From Chitinispirillia bacterium (lineage in GTDB: Bacteria; Fibrobacterota; Chitinivibrionia; Chitinivibrionales; Chitinispirillaceae), in NCBI GenBank assembly GCA_009784115.1, contig WRCH01000007.1, positions 1 to 50,918 on the forward strand: 50,918 nt of DNA, read 5' to 3'. The notes beneath the pieces are model-generated. The model was given only the letters and a program-made list of their open reading frames with translations, was not told the origin of the DNA and did no database searches. This document shows positions 25,979 to 34,590 of this stretch, piece by piece; the stretch's first letter is position 1; each line of letters starts with the position of its first letter. Both the position numbers and the translations under genes were made by a program.

Positions 25979-27163
25979 TCACCGCCCGAAATTCGTCGTG
26001 ACAAAGGTTTCGGTTCTTGGCCTGTTATTGCTGCCGATGGTTTCAACACTATACGCACCCGCCCCTATGGTTCTTGAGTTAGCGTTCAGGATATTATTCC
26101 TGTGACCTTCGGAATTCATCCACATATTCACAATGGATGCCGGGGTTGCGTTACTGGATCGCGCTATGTTTTCGGAGGGGGTTCTCGTTCCGCCGAACAT
26201 TTGTGATATTATGCCGGGCGAGTAGTCGCCGGAGTTGGCTGCGTATATCGGGCTTGTATGGCTGAAGTACTCCAAGTCCGCCATATTCTGACTTTTGAAC
26301 CTGGTCGCCATCATCAGCGGAATATCAATCTCAAGAGCAGTGCGTCCTGCGCTTGTTCTTTCAATGTTGATCAAACGGACTACCTCAAGCTCAAACTCAC
26401 TCGGTCCGCCCATTACGCCATAGCGTGCGATCCATGCGTTAAGCTCGGTTTGCGTAAGCGGCCGGTTGGGCAGCTTCATAATGCTGTTAGGATACAGTGT
26501 TATTGATTGTAAACTGTTTGATCCTAAATTCAGATTAAGCGTATACGAAGAGTCGGCATGCTCTGCTGCGGAAACTGTTATTGTCCAACCAGTAGATGCA
26601 GTATTCGCAGCTGTCATTGGCGAACCGGTTGAAAAATTTTCGCTTCCGCCAAACATTACGTTGATGTTCAGGTTGCCGCCGCGATGTGTCAGACGATTTG
26701 AAAGACTTTGACCGCTTGCGGACTTCACCGACAGTAAATAGACACCGGCCATGAGGTTTGGGTGCGATATGTTTCTATGCACTTCTGAGGCGTTCGCCTT
26801 AGTACGCAGAATTCGTTTTCCGCTTAATGAATACAGTGAAATATCTGCATTTTTGTATGAGTGTATGGGTAGATTCAGGGAGATTTTCCCGTGTGAGCCT
26901 GACATTAGCGCTGGAGTGTTTATCTGCATTCGCGCTCCGTCTAATACCGAAGCCAGACTCCCTTTAGCAATGGTGATGATCAAGGTATCCGCCTTATTCG
27001 CTTCGACCTCTTTTTCAAAGACAGTCGTACCTTGCTGTACTGTAACAGCCGCGTCTACATTTACAATAAATGGAACATAAGCCGTATCCATCTCCTGCGC
27101 GTAGATGTTTGCCGTGAAAACTAACAGCGTCTTAAACGCTGCAGCAAATTTTGTTATGCTCAT
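25979..27163 (-). CDS. Secreted CAP/SCP-domain protein with internal sorting-like module
   Basis: A 394-residue protein with a signal peptide (cleavage near IYA-Q, residue 22). Residues about 95-165 (ADISLYSLSGKRILRTKA, PNLMAGVYLLSVKSASGQSL, then THRGGNLNINV) look like the short tail that in Fibrobacter proteins normally sits at the C-terminus. After a beta linker (170-255), residues 262-394 are a CAP domain: ELEVVRLINIERTSAGR, ATRFKSQNMADLEYFSHTSP, PSENIARS and WMNSEGHRNNILN. CAP domains have varied roles, including adhesion, lipid binding and proteolysis. An upstream RBS is present (GGAGATATC). Confidence 0.85.
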   Translation of the reverse strand: MSITKFAAAFKTLLVFTANIYAQEMDTAYVPFIVNVDAAVTVQQGTTVFEKEVEANKADTLIITIAKGSLASVLDGARMQINTPALMSGSHGKISLNLPIHSYKNADISLYSLSGKRILRTKANASEVHRNISHPNLMAGVYLLSVKSASGQSLSNRLTHRGGNLNINVMFGGSENFSTGSPMTAANTASTGWTITVSAAEHADSSYTLNLNLGSNSLQSITLYPNSIMKLPNRPLTQTELNAWIARYGVMGGPSEFELEVVRLINIERTSAGRTALEIDIPLMMATRFKSQNMADLEYFSHTSPIYAANSGDYSPGIISQMFGGTRTPSENIARSSNATPASIVNMWMNSEGHRNNILNANSRTIGAGAYSVETIGSNNRPRTETFVTTNFGR

Positions 27164-27251
27164 GATATCTCCTTTTTTTTAAAATAAATAAAAGGATCAA
27201 CCAAGTAATAACTCTTTATAATTGTTCTCCCAAAAAGTATTCCCGCCTGTT

Positions 27252-27776
27252 TTACTTCTCGCCAACCGCAATATCAAATTCCGAAGTATCATCGAAATTT
27301 TGCGGGTTCAGGTAACGGGTGTCGTCAAATATACGCAAGTTTACCTTAGGGTTCTGATGAACCGGAGTTATCAGATTACCGGTGTTGGGGTGCGGGCTGA
27401 AGCGGTTTCTTAACGCATTGTTTTCGCTCATGATTACACCGTATTCGCGGTATAGATTGTCAAGCATCTTTCTTAGCTCGTTTTGCTCCGCGGCATTAAA
27501 CGCGGGAGTTTGAGTTTCGCCGGGTTTTTGATTGGCTGCAATTGATTTTGTGAGAGAAGCAATTGTGTTTTCAAGTTCGCCAAGACGCGATTCAAGCTGC
27601 GCGGCCGCCCGTTCTGTGCTTTGAGGCACATAATTAACGCCGCTGTTGAACTGTTTTACACGGCGTTTCATCTCTTGGCCGTTGTCTGAATACTTGCTGT
27701 GAATCAGATAAACAGTAAGCGAAACAAACACGCCAAAGCCGATTATCGGGAATATCCACAATAGTTCTATATTCAT
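27252..27776 (-). CDS. Single-pass membrane protein with coiled coil
   Basis: A 174-residue protein. One N-terminal transmembrane helix (about residues 5-25, LLWIFPIIGFGVFVSLTVYL) is followed by a basic stretch and a coiled coil (AAAQLESRLGELENTIASLT and on to DNLYREYGVIMSENN). The C-terminal 50 residues are polar. The layout recalls phage-shock PspB-like or YhcB-like proteins, but no family motif is certain. The gene stands alone between the CAP gene and the divergent phosphomutase. Confidence 0.6.
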   Translation of the reverse strand: MNIELLWIFPIIGFGVFVSLTVYLIHSKYSDNGQEMKRRVKQFNSGVNYVPQSTERAAAQLESRLGELENTIASLTKSIAANQKPGETQTPAFNAAEQNELRKMLDNLYREYGVIMSENNALRNRFSPHPNTGNLITPVHQNPKVNLRIFDDTRYLNPQNFDDTSEFDIAVGEK

Positions 27777-27964
27777 CTGTAAAACCTCACGCTTTATATG
27801 GGCTGCTTTTTATTATATTTATACTCACTGGGACGATCGCACTTGATAGTCTGCTTTTCTTAAAGATACTATATCTTTAATAATACGAAAATACTACCTG
27901 TATCCCAAACAGCGCAACATTTTTAGAACGCTTGGGAAGCAGGGTCAACATAAGGAGAGTTAAA

Positions 27965-29326
27965 ATGAGTAAACTTCCCATAATGTCGGTTTCAGGTATC
28001 AGAGGAAAATACGGCGAAACTCTCAATGAGTTGTTCGTTTCGCGCATTGCCTTTATTCAAACTAAATTAGCACTGACCGGCAAGGGTCAAGGCAAAATAG
28101 TGATTGGAAGGGACACAAGACCCACGGGTGAGTTGTTGATGAAAGCCGCCTCGCGCGGTATTTTGGCAGCGGGCGGTGTACCTGTGGATATCGGCATTGC
28201 ACCTACGCCGACTACCTGCGTTGCGGTCTCTCACCTTGGCGCAGCTGGCGGGATAATTATTACCGCAAGCCATAACCCGCTTCCCTATAACGGTTATAAA
28301 ATGGTGCATGGCAGCGGGAGGCTTTTTGGCGGCAGTGAGTGTGAAGAGGTATATAACGGCTTTAAGAAAGAGGAGTATCCAAGCGTCGAGGAGTTCGCTA
28401 AATTCAGTGATGAACCTGCTGAAAGCATAGATATCACCGAAATACATGTTGACAAAATCCTTCAAAAAATTGATGCAGAACTGATCCGCTCTAAAAATAT
28501 AACGATAGCTGTTGATTCCATAAACGGCGCCGGCGGTGCGGTTTTCCCAAAACTGCTTGAGAAACTTTCCGTAAAATGGAGAGGGGTGCACAATAAACTT
28601 GACGGTGATTTTGTTCACAATCCGGAACCTCGTCCTGAGCATCTTGCAGATCTGTCCAACTTGTTAAAGAGCAGCAGTGAGTTTTGGGGCGGATTTGTAT
28701 TTGATCCGGACGCCGACCGCCTTGCTACAATGGGAGAGAGCGGTCAGGAGATCTCAGAGGAGATGACGCTTGTTTTTACGCTTGATAATATATTGTCAAA
28801 AGTAAAGAGCGATGTTGCTACGAATCTTTCCACATCCATGCTTATTGACGACGTGGCGGCGAAATACGGCGTAAAAGTATTCAGGACAAAAATAGGCGAA
28901 GCTAATGTTGTAGAGGGGATGAAGAAAAACGGATGCGCCGCAGCCGGTGAGGGTAACGGCGGAGTGATCTATCCCGCCATATCAACAGTAAGGGACGGCC
29001 TCGCCGGGCTTGCGCTGATACTTGAGGAGATGGCCCGAAGCGGTAAAAAGCTTTTTGAGCTTGCCTCGCAGTGGCCGACTTACGCTATTGTGAAAGATAA
29101 AATATCATGCGAGGGTATTGACCCGCCGGCGCTTATCGAAAAACTTGACGCTCATTTTGCAAATGAGAAAAAAGATAAAACCGACGGACTTAAAATCATA
29201 CGCGATTACGGCTGGGTTCATCTGCGCGCTTCAAACACAGAACCCATAATAAGGTGCTACGCGGAAGCGAAAAGCGAAAATCAGGCGCGTGAACTTGCGG
29301 ATATGGTTTTGGAGGTTGCGAAATGA
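27965..29326 (+). CDS. Phosphoglucosamine / phosphohexose mutase (archaeal-type GlmM-like)
   Basis: A 453-residue alpha-D-phosphohexomutase. ATG 27965 follows AAGGAGAG; an upstream in-frame start is rejected for lack of an RBS. Phosphoserine loop IITASHNPLPYNGYK, metal loop DPDADRLAT, sugar-binding loop AGEGNGGVIYP, and phosphate-binding RASNTEPIIR are all intact. The GEGNGG sugar loop is like that of archaeal-type phosphoglucosamine mutases rather than E. coli GlmM, so substrate could be glucosamine 6-phosphate or glucose/mannose phosphates. Its stop overlaps the next gene as ATGA. Confidence 0.88.
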   Translation: MSKLPIMSVSGIRGKYGETLNELFVSRIAFIQTKLALTGKGQGKIVIGRDTRPTGELLMKAASRGILAAGGVPVDIGIAPTPTTCVAVSHLGAAGGIIITASHNPLPYNGYKMVHGSGRLFGGSECEEVYNGFKKEEYPSVEEFAKFSDEPAESIDITEIHVDKILQKIDAELIRSKNITIAVDSINGAGGAVFPKLLEKLSVKWRGVHNKLDGDFVHNPEPRPEHLADLSNLLKSSSEFWGGFVFDPDADRLATMGESGQEISEEMTLVFTLDNILSKVKSDVATNLSTSMLIDDVAAKYGVKVFRTKIGEANVVEGMKKNGCAAAGEGNGGVIYPAISTVRDGLAGLALILEEMARSGKKLFELASQWPTYAIVKDKISCEGIDPPALIEKLDAHFANEKKDKTDGLKIIRDYGWVHLRASNTEPIIRCYAEAKSENQARELADMVLEVAK

Positions 29327-30627
29327 AACACATAATTTTTGTTATCAGTATTATATTGCTGGGAACGCAATTCCCTTTTATCAACAAGGCAGGCGCGGCT
29401 GACGCCCGTCCGGCAAATACCCGCCCCGTCACCGCGACTATCGGCATCAGGCATTATGGGCCGATCACTAAAGAGATCGCCGACAGCATACGTAAAGACG
29501 CCGCTGCCTCTTTACGCAAGGAAATTTACATATGGCTAAAAGAGAGCGCAAGCGTTGAGCTTGACACTGTGAACAGTGTTAAAAAATTCAGTCTTGATAA
29601 ACTTACGGAACGCGCGCTTGTGTCCGCCGAGGAGAGAACTTTCAACAGAGGCCGCACGTGGAACCTGTCGCTTTCGCTAAACGAAAGGGATCTGCGGGAA
29701 GCGCTCAATGAGCATAATCAATATTACGGAGTGCTTATCAGGCAAAACTGGGCGCGTTATGAAGCTGCGGTAAAAAGTGATCCCGATGCTGCGCTTTCGA
29801 ACTCCATAAGGGCGCTGAGCGCGGCGCTGCTTCAAATAGGCGTTGAGTCTAAAGACCCAACTATAGACGTCTTACGCAGAACAGTGCAGGGGTTGTTTAA
29901 CAAAGTTGAGGTTAAGACCGACGTAATGATTATTGAGGGCAAACCGGGGGCGAATCCTGTTAAATTCCCAACAGTTAAATTTACAATTGACGGAGAGCCG
30001 TTAACGGGACTCAACATTACGGCATTTATACAGAACGGGCGCGAACTCTACCGCATGGCTACATTTATTGACGGAACTTTGGCGTTAGACAATCATGTAG
30101 TACCTTTTGTTCACAACGGAAGCATGCTCAGCCTTATGCCTGACGCGCGTTCGTATATGGAAGCGCCTTTTTTCATAAGGTTCAGGGATTTGGGGATAAG
30201 GTTAAACCGCGGGCAGGAGCTCTCTTTTATGTACAAAGTCCCCACGCTTAACGCGGTTCTTAATTTTAAAGCGCACTCGCCCGATAGCTCAATTAACCTG
30301 TCGCGCGAATTCATTTCAGGCGACCATGTACGCAAATTTCTCAAAGACTCATGCAATATTCAAGTAGTGCCGTCAGGCACAAAAGCAGACTTGACGATAG
30401 ATATAAATTTGGAGTTTACAGGCAAACAGTACGAAGAGATTAATGATGAATCAATATTAATGACAGGTAAAGCGGTATTTAAAGGGGGCTGGATAAATAA
30501 AAAAGCCGGCAGCCGTTTTGAAAAGCGCAGAGAGATGGGAACAGCTATTGATATAGGACCATACTTTTTCGAGGCCACCGCCGAACTCAGGTCTCTTATC
30601 AGAAAAGCAATGTATGAGAGTAAATAA
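29323..30627 (+). CDS. Exported protein of unknown function, 434 residues
   Basis: A signal peptide (HIIFVISIILLGTQFPFI, cleavage near GAA-D, residue 26) is followed by an N-terminal mixed domain (residues 30-170) that recalls LPP20/FlgT-like assembly proteins, with a helix rich in A, R and S. A middle beta domain (VKFTIDGEPLTGLNITAFI) and a C-terminal domain (about 335-434, LTIDINLEFTGKQYEEIND) complete it. It is coupled by ATGA overlap to the mutase and lies four bases from mlaE, so an envelope role is likely. No confident family. Confidence 0.6.
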   Translation: MKHIIFVISIILLGTQFPFINKAGAADARPANTRPVTATIGIRHYGPITKEIADSIRKDAAASLRKEIYIWLKESASVELDTVNSVKKFSLDKLTERALVSAEERTFNRGRTWNLSLSLNERDLREALNEHNQYYGVLIRQNWARYEAAVKSDPDAALSNSIRALSAALLQIGVESKDPTIDVLRRTVQGLFNKVEVKTDVMIIEGKPGANPVKFPTVKFTIDGEPLTGLNITAFIQNGRELYRMATFIDGTLALDNHVVPFVHNGSMLSLMPDARSYMEAPFFIRFRDLGIRLNRGQELSFMYKVPTLNAVLNFKAHSPDSSINLSREFISGDHVRKFLKDSCNIQVVPSGTKADLTIDINLEFTGKQYEEINDESILMTGKAVFKGGWINKKAGSRFEKRREMGTAIDIGPYFFEATAELRSLIRKAMYESK

Positions 30628-30630
30628 AAA

Positions 30631-31416
30631 ATGGCAAATGCTTTAGACAATTTCGCGGAATCTGTAGGCGCAAGCACGCGCAAATCCTTAGAACAGATGG
30701 GATCGATCTCCATCTTTTTTTTCCGGATTTTAAAGGCGTTTCCGGCAACGATCCGCCGTTATCATTTGATAAGCGAACAGATGTTCATACTTGGGGTTCA
30801 ATCTATTCCGATTGTGCTTCTTACCTCCATATTTGTGGGCGCTGTGAGCGCGTGGCAGGTTCAGTACATTTTTGGCGACGCGATTCCGCTTACGTATCTT
30901 GGGGCGGGTGTAGGCAAAGCGGTATTTACTGAACTTGGGCCGGTTCTTACAGCGCTTGTTATAACGGGGCGCATAGGCGCTAAACTTGCCGCGGAGCTTG
31001 GTACAATGAGAGTCGCGGAGCAGATGGACGCGATGGTCTGTTTGTCGCTTAACCCATACACTTATCTTTTAGCTCCGCGTCTTATTGCCTCATGCGTGAT
31101 GGTGCCGGTGCTCACCATTTTTGCCGTTGCGATTGCTATTGTAAGCGCTCAGGTTATTGCGGAGGTTGCTTTAGGGTTAAGTTTTGCCGCTTTCTATAAG
31201 GGAGTAAGGCTGCTTTTTCAGACACAGGATGTTGTAATATGCGTTGTGAAGTCATTTGTCTTCGGCCTTGTGATCTCACTCTCGGGCTGTTACTACGGCT
31301 TTAACGCAAAAGGCGGCGCTGTAGGCGTTGGAGCCTTTACCAAAAAAGCGGTAGTTGCCGCTATGGTTATGGTTCTCATAAGCAACCTCATTCTTGTTAA
31401 TATTCTGATTGGTTAA
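30631..31416 (+). CDS. mlaE: MlaE-type ABC transporter permease (lipid transport)
   Basis: A 261-residue permease with the MlaE/YrbE core: SIPIVLLTSIFVGAVSAWQVQY, TELGPVLTALVITGRIGAKLAAELGTMRVAEQ and the ALxLxPxxYL-type LSLNPYTYLLAPRLIA segment, plus GCYYGFNAKGGAVGVG near the end. MlaE forms the membrane channel of the MlaFEDB system, which moves phospholipids between inner and outer membranes. It starts three bases after the exported protein. mlaF and mlaD partners are not adjacent; the next gene is a remnant, so the rest of the operon may be elsewhere or lost. Confidence 0.92.
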   Translation: MANALDNFAESVGASTRKSLEQMGSISIFFFRILKAFPATIRRYHLISEQMFILGVQSIPIVLLTSIFVGAVSAWQVQYIFGDAIPLTYLGAGVGKAVFTELGPVLTALVITGRIGAKLAAELGTMRVAEQMDAMVCLSLNPYTYLLAPRLIASCVMVPVLTIFAVAIAIVSAQVIAEVALGLSFAAFYKGVRLLFQTQDVVICVVKSFVFGLVISLSGCYYGFNAKGGAVGVGAFTKKAVVAAMVMVLISNLILVNILIG

Positions 31417-31445
31417 ATTGACATACTAAATACAGAGATTAATAC

Positions 31446-31830
31446 ATGAAAAAAGTTGTGAAAAAAACATTAATAGTAACCGGCATTATTACAGGTTTAT
31501 TATTATTGGCGTACGGCGGGATGATGATGAAGTTGAGATCCGAAATGTCGGGCTTTACTCCTATGGAAACAGGAAAAGCTGCGGATGATATTTTTGTAAT
31601 AAGGGATGATTTCGCCAATATGTTCATAGTGCATGACAGCGGTCAATACATCGTTTTTGACTGCGCGATGAATCAGAAAACCGTGGCGCGGGAGATGGAA
31701 AAGTTAGGCATTAATCCTGACGATATAGCCGCGGTATTTTTGACCCATACCGATAGGGATCATGTGGGCGCATTGGGGATATACGGATAATTACAAAAAG
31801 GCCGTTGAATTTATTAAACATACCGGGTAA
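31446..31830 (+). pseudogene. MBL-fold hydrolase with internal deletion
   Basis: The 5' part (114 codons) encodes a signal anchor (residues 9-26), the MBL beginning (ADDIFVIRDDFANMFIVHD) and the metal motif THTDRDHVGALG, then stops at once. In the next frame, directly at the junction, the sequence reads GYTDNYKKAVEFIKHTG followed by a stop at 31828. GYTDN close to the end is how many MBL hydrolases finish. About half the domain, including the downstream metal ligands, is missing, so the product cannot be an active hydrolase. The stop overlaps the first base of a long inverted repeat. Confidence 0.65.
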
Positions 31831-31903
31831 CGGCATAAATTTATACTGCACCGCACTCAAGGCCGGCTCTGTTGCTTAGCGGCACAGTATAAATTTATGC
31901 CGT
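31830..31903. repeat. Long inverted repeat with AT-rich core
   Basis: ACGGCATAAATTTATACTG at 31830-31848 and its exact 19-base complement CAGTATAAATTTATGCCGT at 31885-31903 flank a 36-base centre containing CCGC/GCGG. The arm is closely related to the palindrome at 39555-39574, and the preceding TACCGG is also shared. It sits directly at the end of the collapsed MBL gene. There is no transposase; it may be a MITE-like or cruciform element. Confidence 0.65.
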
Positions 31904-31984
31904 ACATCTGTATAACCGCTCAAAATCATTGCAATTACAATAGTAAAATGTTAAAATTATATTTTCAGCAATGAAAGGATAATT

Positions 31985-34435
31985 ATGTCGATAAGAGAAT
32001 TAGCATCGGTCGTGATGATAACGGCCGCAATGGCGGCGGTCTCGTTCGCCTCAGACGTTTCTCCCAAAGAGATAAGTAAGCCTGAAGATTTTCAGATCAT
32101 CAGGGATAATATCATTAAAAACATAACGGAGACTTATGTGCTTGTCAATGATATTGCTCTTCCCGAAAATTTCGCGCCTATTGGTAACATCACCAATCCG
32201 TTTATCGGTAATTTTGACGGAAAGAGTTTTGCGGTAAGCGGTCTTAACATTAACAGAAGAGATTCGCTGAGCGGCTGGGCAGCCGGCCTGTTCGGCGTTA
32301 TCGGCGCTCAGGGCAAGGTTAAGCGTGTTAGTGTTGAGGGGGATGTAACCGGTTTCCATGCCGCCGGAGTTTTGGCGGGTATCAATATGGGAATTATTGA
32401 GTGGTGTCACAGTGCGGGCAGCGTTAACGCTGTTCGGACAAGGGAGAATAACGCCGGCGGCCTTGTCGGTATAAACGCCGGCAGGATTTCTATGAGTTAT
32501 TCTACGGCAAGCGTTGATGGTCATAACGCCGGCGGCTTGGCGGGTCTTCTCACAGATGGCGGGATATCCAACAGCTTCGCGCATACCGGTAAGGTTTACG
32601 GTACAAAGACTGCGGGCGGTTTGGTTGGCTATGTTTTTGGCGGACGGATAGAAAACAGTTACGCGGCAGGTTTAGTAGAGGCCGCAAGAAACGGTAAAGC
32701 GGGCGGGCTTATTGGTCTTGACTTTGGGAATACAACCACTTGGAGAGTGCAGGGTCAAAATTCCGGCGGCAGTTTAGTTGGAAATGTTAGGGTTGAGAGG
32801 AGTTTTTGGGATACAGACGCTACAAAGCAAAGATCGTCTGATGGTGCGGGCGCGCGGGGTTTGTCTACAGATGATATGCAAAAGGCCGGCTCGTTTTTGG
32901 GATGGGACACTTCCGGTATTTGGGTGATAAAAGATGGTTATCCGTCATTCAAGGAAAATAAGACGGTTTTTGAGTATTCTACTTCGGATGAAAAACGCGG
33001 TAAAATAATGGTTGGCGGTGTAGCCGCAGCGCTTCCATATTTCAGTGTTCCCGCGGGAACAAATTTGCGCGGTCCGCTTGTTGCCGCGGTGCCGCAGAGC
33101 GGTTTTCGTTTTGTTGAATGGAGTGACGGCCGTAAAGAGATGACGCGTTTTGACAGGGGTATAAGCGGCAAAGATACTGTTATCGAATTTTTTGCGAAGT
33201 TTGAGGAGATCGGCAAGGGAGATGTTATTGAAATATCAAGCATTGAGGAGCTGAACCTGATTGGCAATGATTCCAGGTTTCCCTTAAACGGCAATTATGA
33301 GCTGACAGATTTTATTGACGGATATGAGTATGATAATTTCACCCCCATAGGTACTTCCGACAGACCGTTTACCGGTGTATTAAGAGGCAGAGGTGAGGAG
33401 ACGACGATACTGATTACCGGAATTATCGGAAGCGACGACGTTGGTTTGTTTGGATATACTAAGGGCGCGGTGATAATCGGCGTAACAATTCAGGTTGAAG
33501 CTAACGGCAAAAACAGCGTAGGTACGCTTGTTGGAACAAGCGTGAGCACGTTCATAGACAGCTGCGCGGCGATAGGCGGCAAGGCAATAAGCGAAGACGG
33601 CGACGGAGTTGGCGGCTTGGTTGGAAACAGCGTCTCCTCGGTTATTATTCGCAGTTTTTCCTCTTCGTCAACAACTGGCGCGGGCCGCGGCGCGGGGGGA
33701 TTGGTTGGCATATCGGAGAATTCTTTAGTTACACACAGTTACTCTGTTTTTGCCGTAGAAGCCTACAGCGCGGCAGGCGGTCTTGTTGGTAAAAATCTCG
33801 GCGGCGCGGTGCAAGTCTCTTACTCTACCGCTCAGGTTAAGGGAACAGACCGCGCAGGCGGTTTGATAGGAGAGATCTCGGAGGGCGGTATCGCTTTTCA
33901 GAGCTATTCCGCCGGACAGGTAACAGGCGTGAGCGATGTCGGCGGTTTTGTCGGTCTTGCGTATGCCGGCGCTATAACAGCGTGCTACTGGGACGCCGAA
34001 GCATCCGGCCAAACGCTCTCTCTCAGCGGCGGAACCGGCAGATCAACGGAGCAGATGAAGAACTCAGATACATACGCAAACTGGGATATAGGGAAATCAT
34101 TGAGTGCGTGGTCTATGGTTCAGGGGGAGAGCTACCCGTTTCTGTCTGATTTAATGCCCGAAGATCGCCCCGGTGTGTTGAAGAGAAAACAGACGTCATC
34201 AATTACAAGAGTCAGGCCGTTTGCGTTTGTCAATGGCCGTACCCTTAACATTAACGCAAATCCAACAGCGGAGCTGCGGGTGAGTCTGATAGACATGAGA
34301 GGAAGAACTGTAGCGCGTTACAATACAACCGGGAGCGCAAAAATCTCCCTGTCCAAAATCCCCGCCGGCAGATACATAGCAGAGGCGAAAGAGCATGGCA
34401 AACGCGTAAACGCATCAAAGATAATAGTAAGATAA
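31985..34435 (+). CDS. Secreted GLUG-repeat surface protein
   Basis: An 816-residue protein with a signal peptide (cleavage near SFA-S, residue 23). Two blocks of GLUG-type repeats (about residues 95-290 and 490-690) show repeated G-G-L-V/I-G plus S-Y-S-T-A units such as AGGLVGINAGRISMSYSTAS and AGGLIGEISEGGIAFQSYSAG, building a beta-helix-like rod. A beta domain at about 325-410 resembles the 'FVEWSDG' InlB B-repeat type. The final 70 residues (NINANPTAELRVSLIDMRG to KIIVR) are a sorting-type tail homologous to those of the GH5-like and GH26 enzymes. It is probably an adhesin or cell-surface scaffold. Confidence 0.85.
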   Translation: MSIRELASVVMITAAMAAVSFASDVSPKEISKPEDFQIIRDNIIKNITETYVLVNDIALPENFAPIGNITNPFIGNFDGKSFAVSGLNINRRDSLSGWAAGLFGVIGAQGKVKRVSVEGDVTGFHAAGVLAGINMGIIEWCHSAGSVNAVRTRENNAGGLVGINAGRISMSYSTASVDGHNAGGLAGLLTDGGISNSFAHTGKVYGTKTAGGLVGYVFGGRIENSYAAGLVEAARNGKAGGLIGLDFGNTTTWRVQGQNSGGSLVGNVRVERSFWDTDATKQRSSDGAGARGLSTDDMQKAGSFLGWDTSGIWVIKDGYPSFKENKTVFEYSTSDEKRGKIMVGGVAAALPYFSVPAGTNLRGPLVAAVPQSGFRFVEWSDGRKEMTRFDRGISGKDTVIEFFAKFEEIGKGDVIEISSIEELNLIGNDSRFPLNGNYELTDFIDGYEYDNFTPIGTSDRPFTGVLRGRGEETTILITGIIGSDDVGLFGYTKGAVIIGVTIQVEANGKNSVGTLVGTSVSTFIDSCAAIGGKAISEDGDGVGGLVGNSVSSVIIRSFSSSSTTGAGRGAGGLVGISENSLVTHSYSVFAVEAYSAAGGLVGKNLGGAVQVSYSTAQVKGTDRAGGLIGEISEGGIAFQSYSAGQVTGVSDVGGFVGLAYAGAITACYWDAEASGQTLSLSGGTGRSTEQMKNSDTYANWDIGKSLSAWSMVQGESYPFLSDLMPEDRPGVLKRKQTSSITRVRPFAFVNGRTLNINANPTAELRVSLIDMRGRTVARYNTTGSAKISLSKIPAGRYIAEAKEHGKRVNASKIIVR

Positions 34436-34472
34436 ACCGTAGGGGCGCCCCTCGCGGTCGCCCATCTACGGT
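34436..34472. terminator. Nested palindrome after GLUG gene
   Basis: ACCGTAG (34436-34442) pairs with CTACGGT (34466-34472), and GGGCG pairs with CGCCC inside. It starts within two bases of the GLUG stop codon. The GTAGGGGCG...CGCCC wording resembles widespread intergenic palindromes of uncultured bacteria. It probably marks an mRNA 3' end. Confidence 0.45.
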
Positions 34473-34590
34473 ATGATTGATGATTCTAATTTATAGATTT
34501 TTCCGTACCCTGAGCCGAAGATGACGAACGGGTACCATCATTAACGCCGGGCGCCGCCCGCCGCTCTTAACACGAGAAGGAAGGCAGTAC

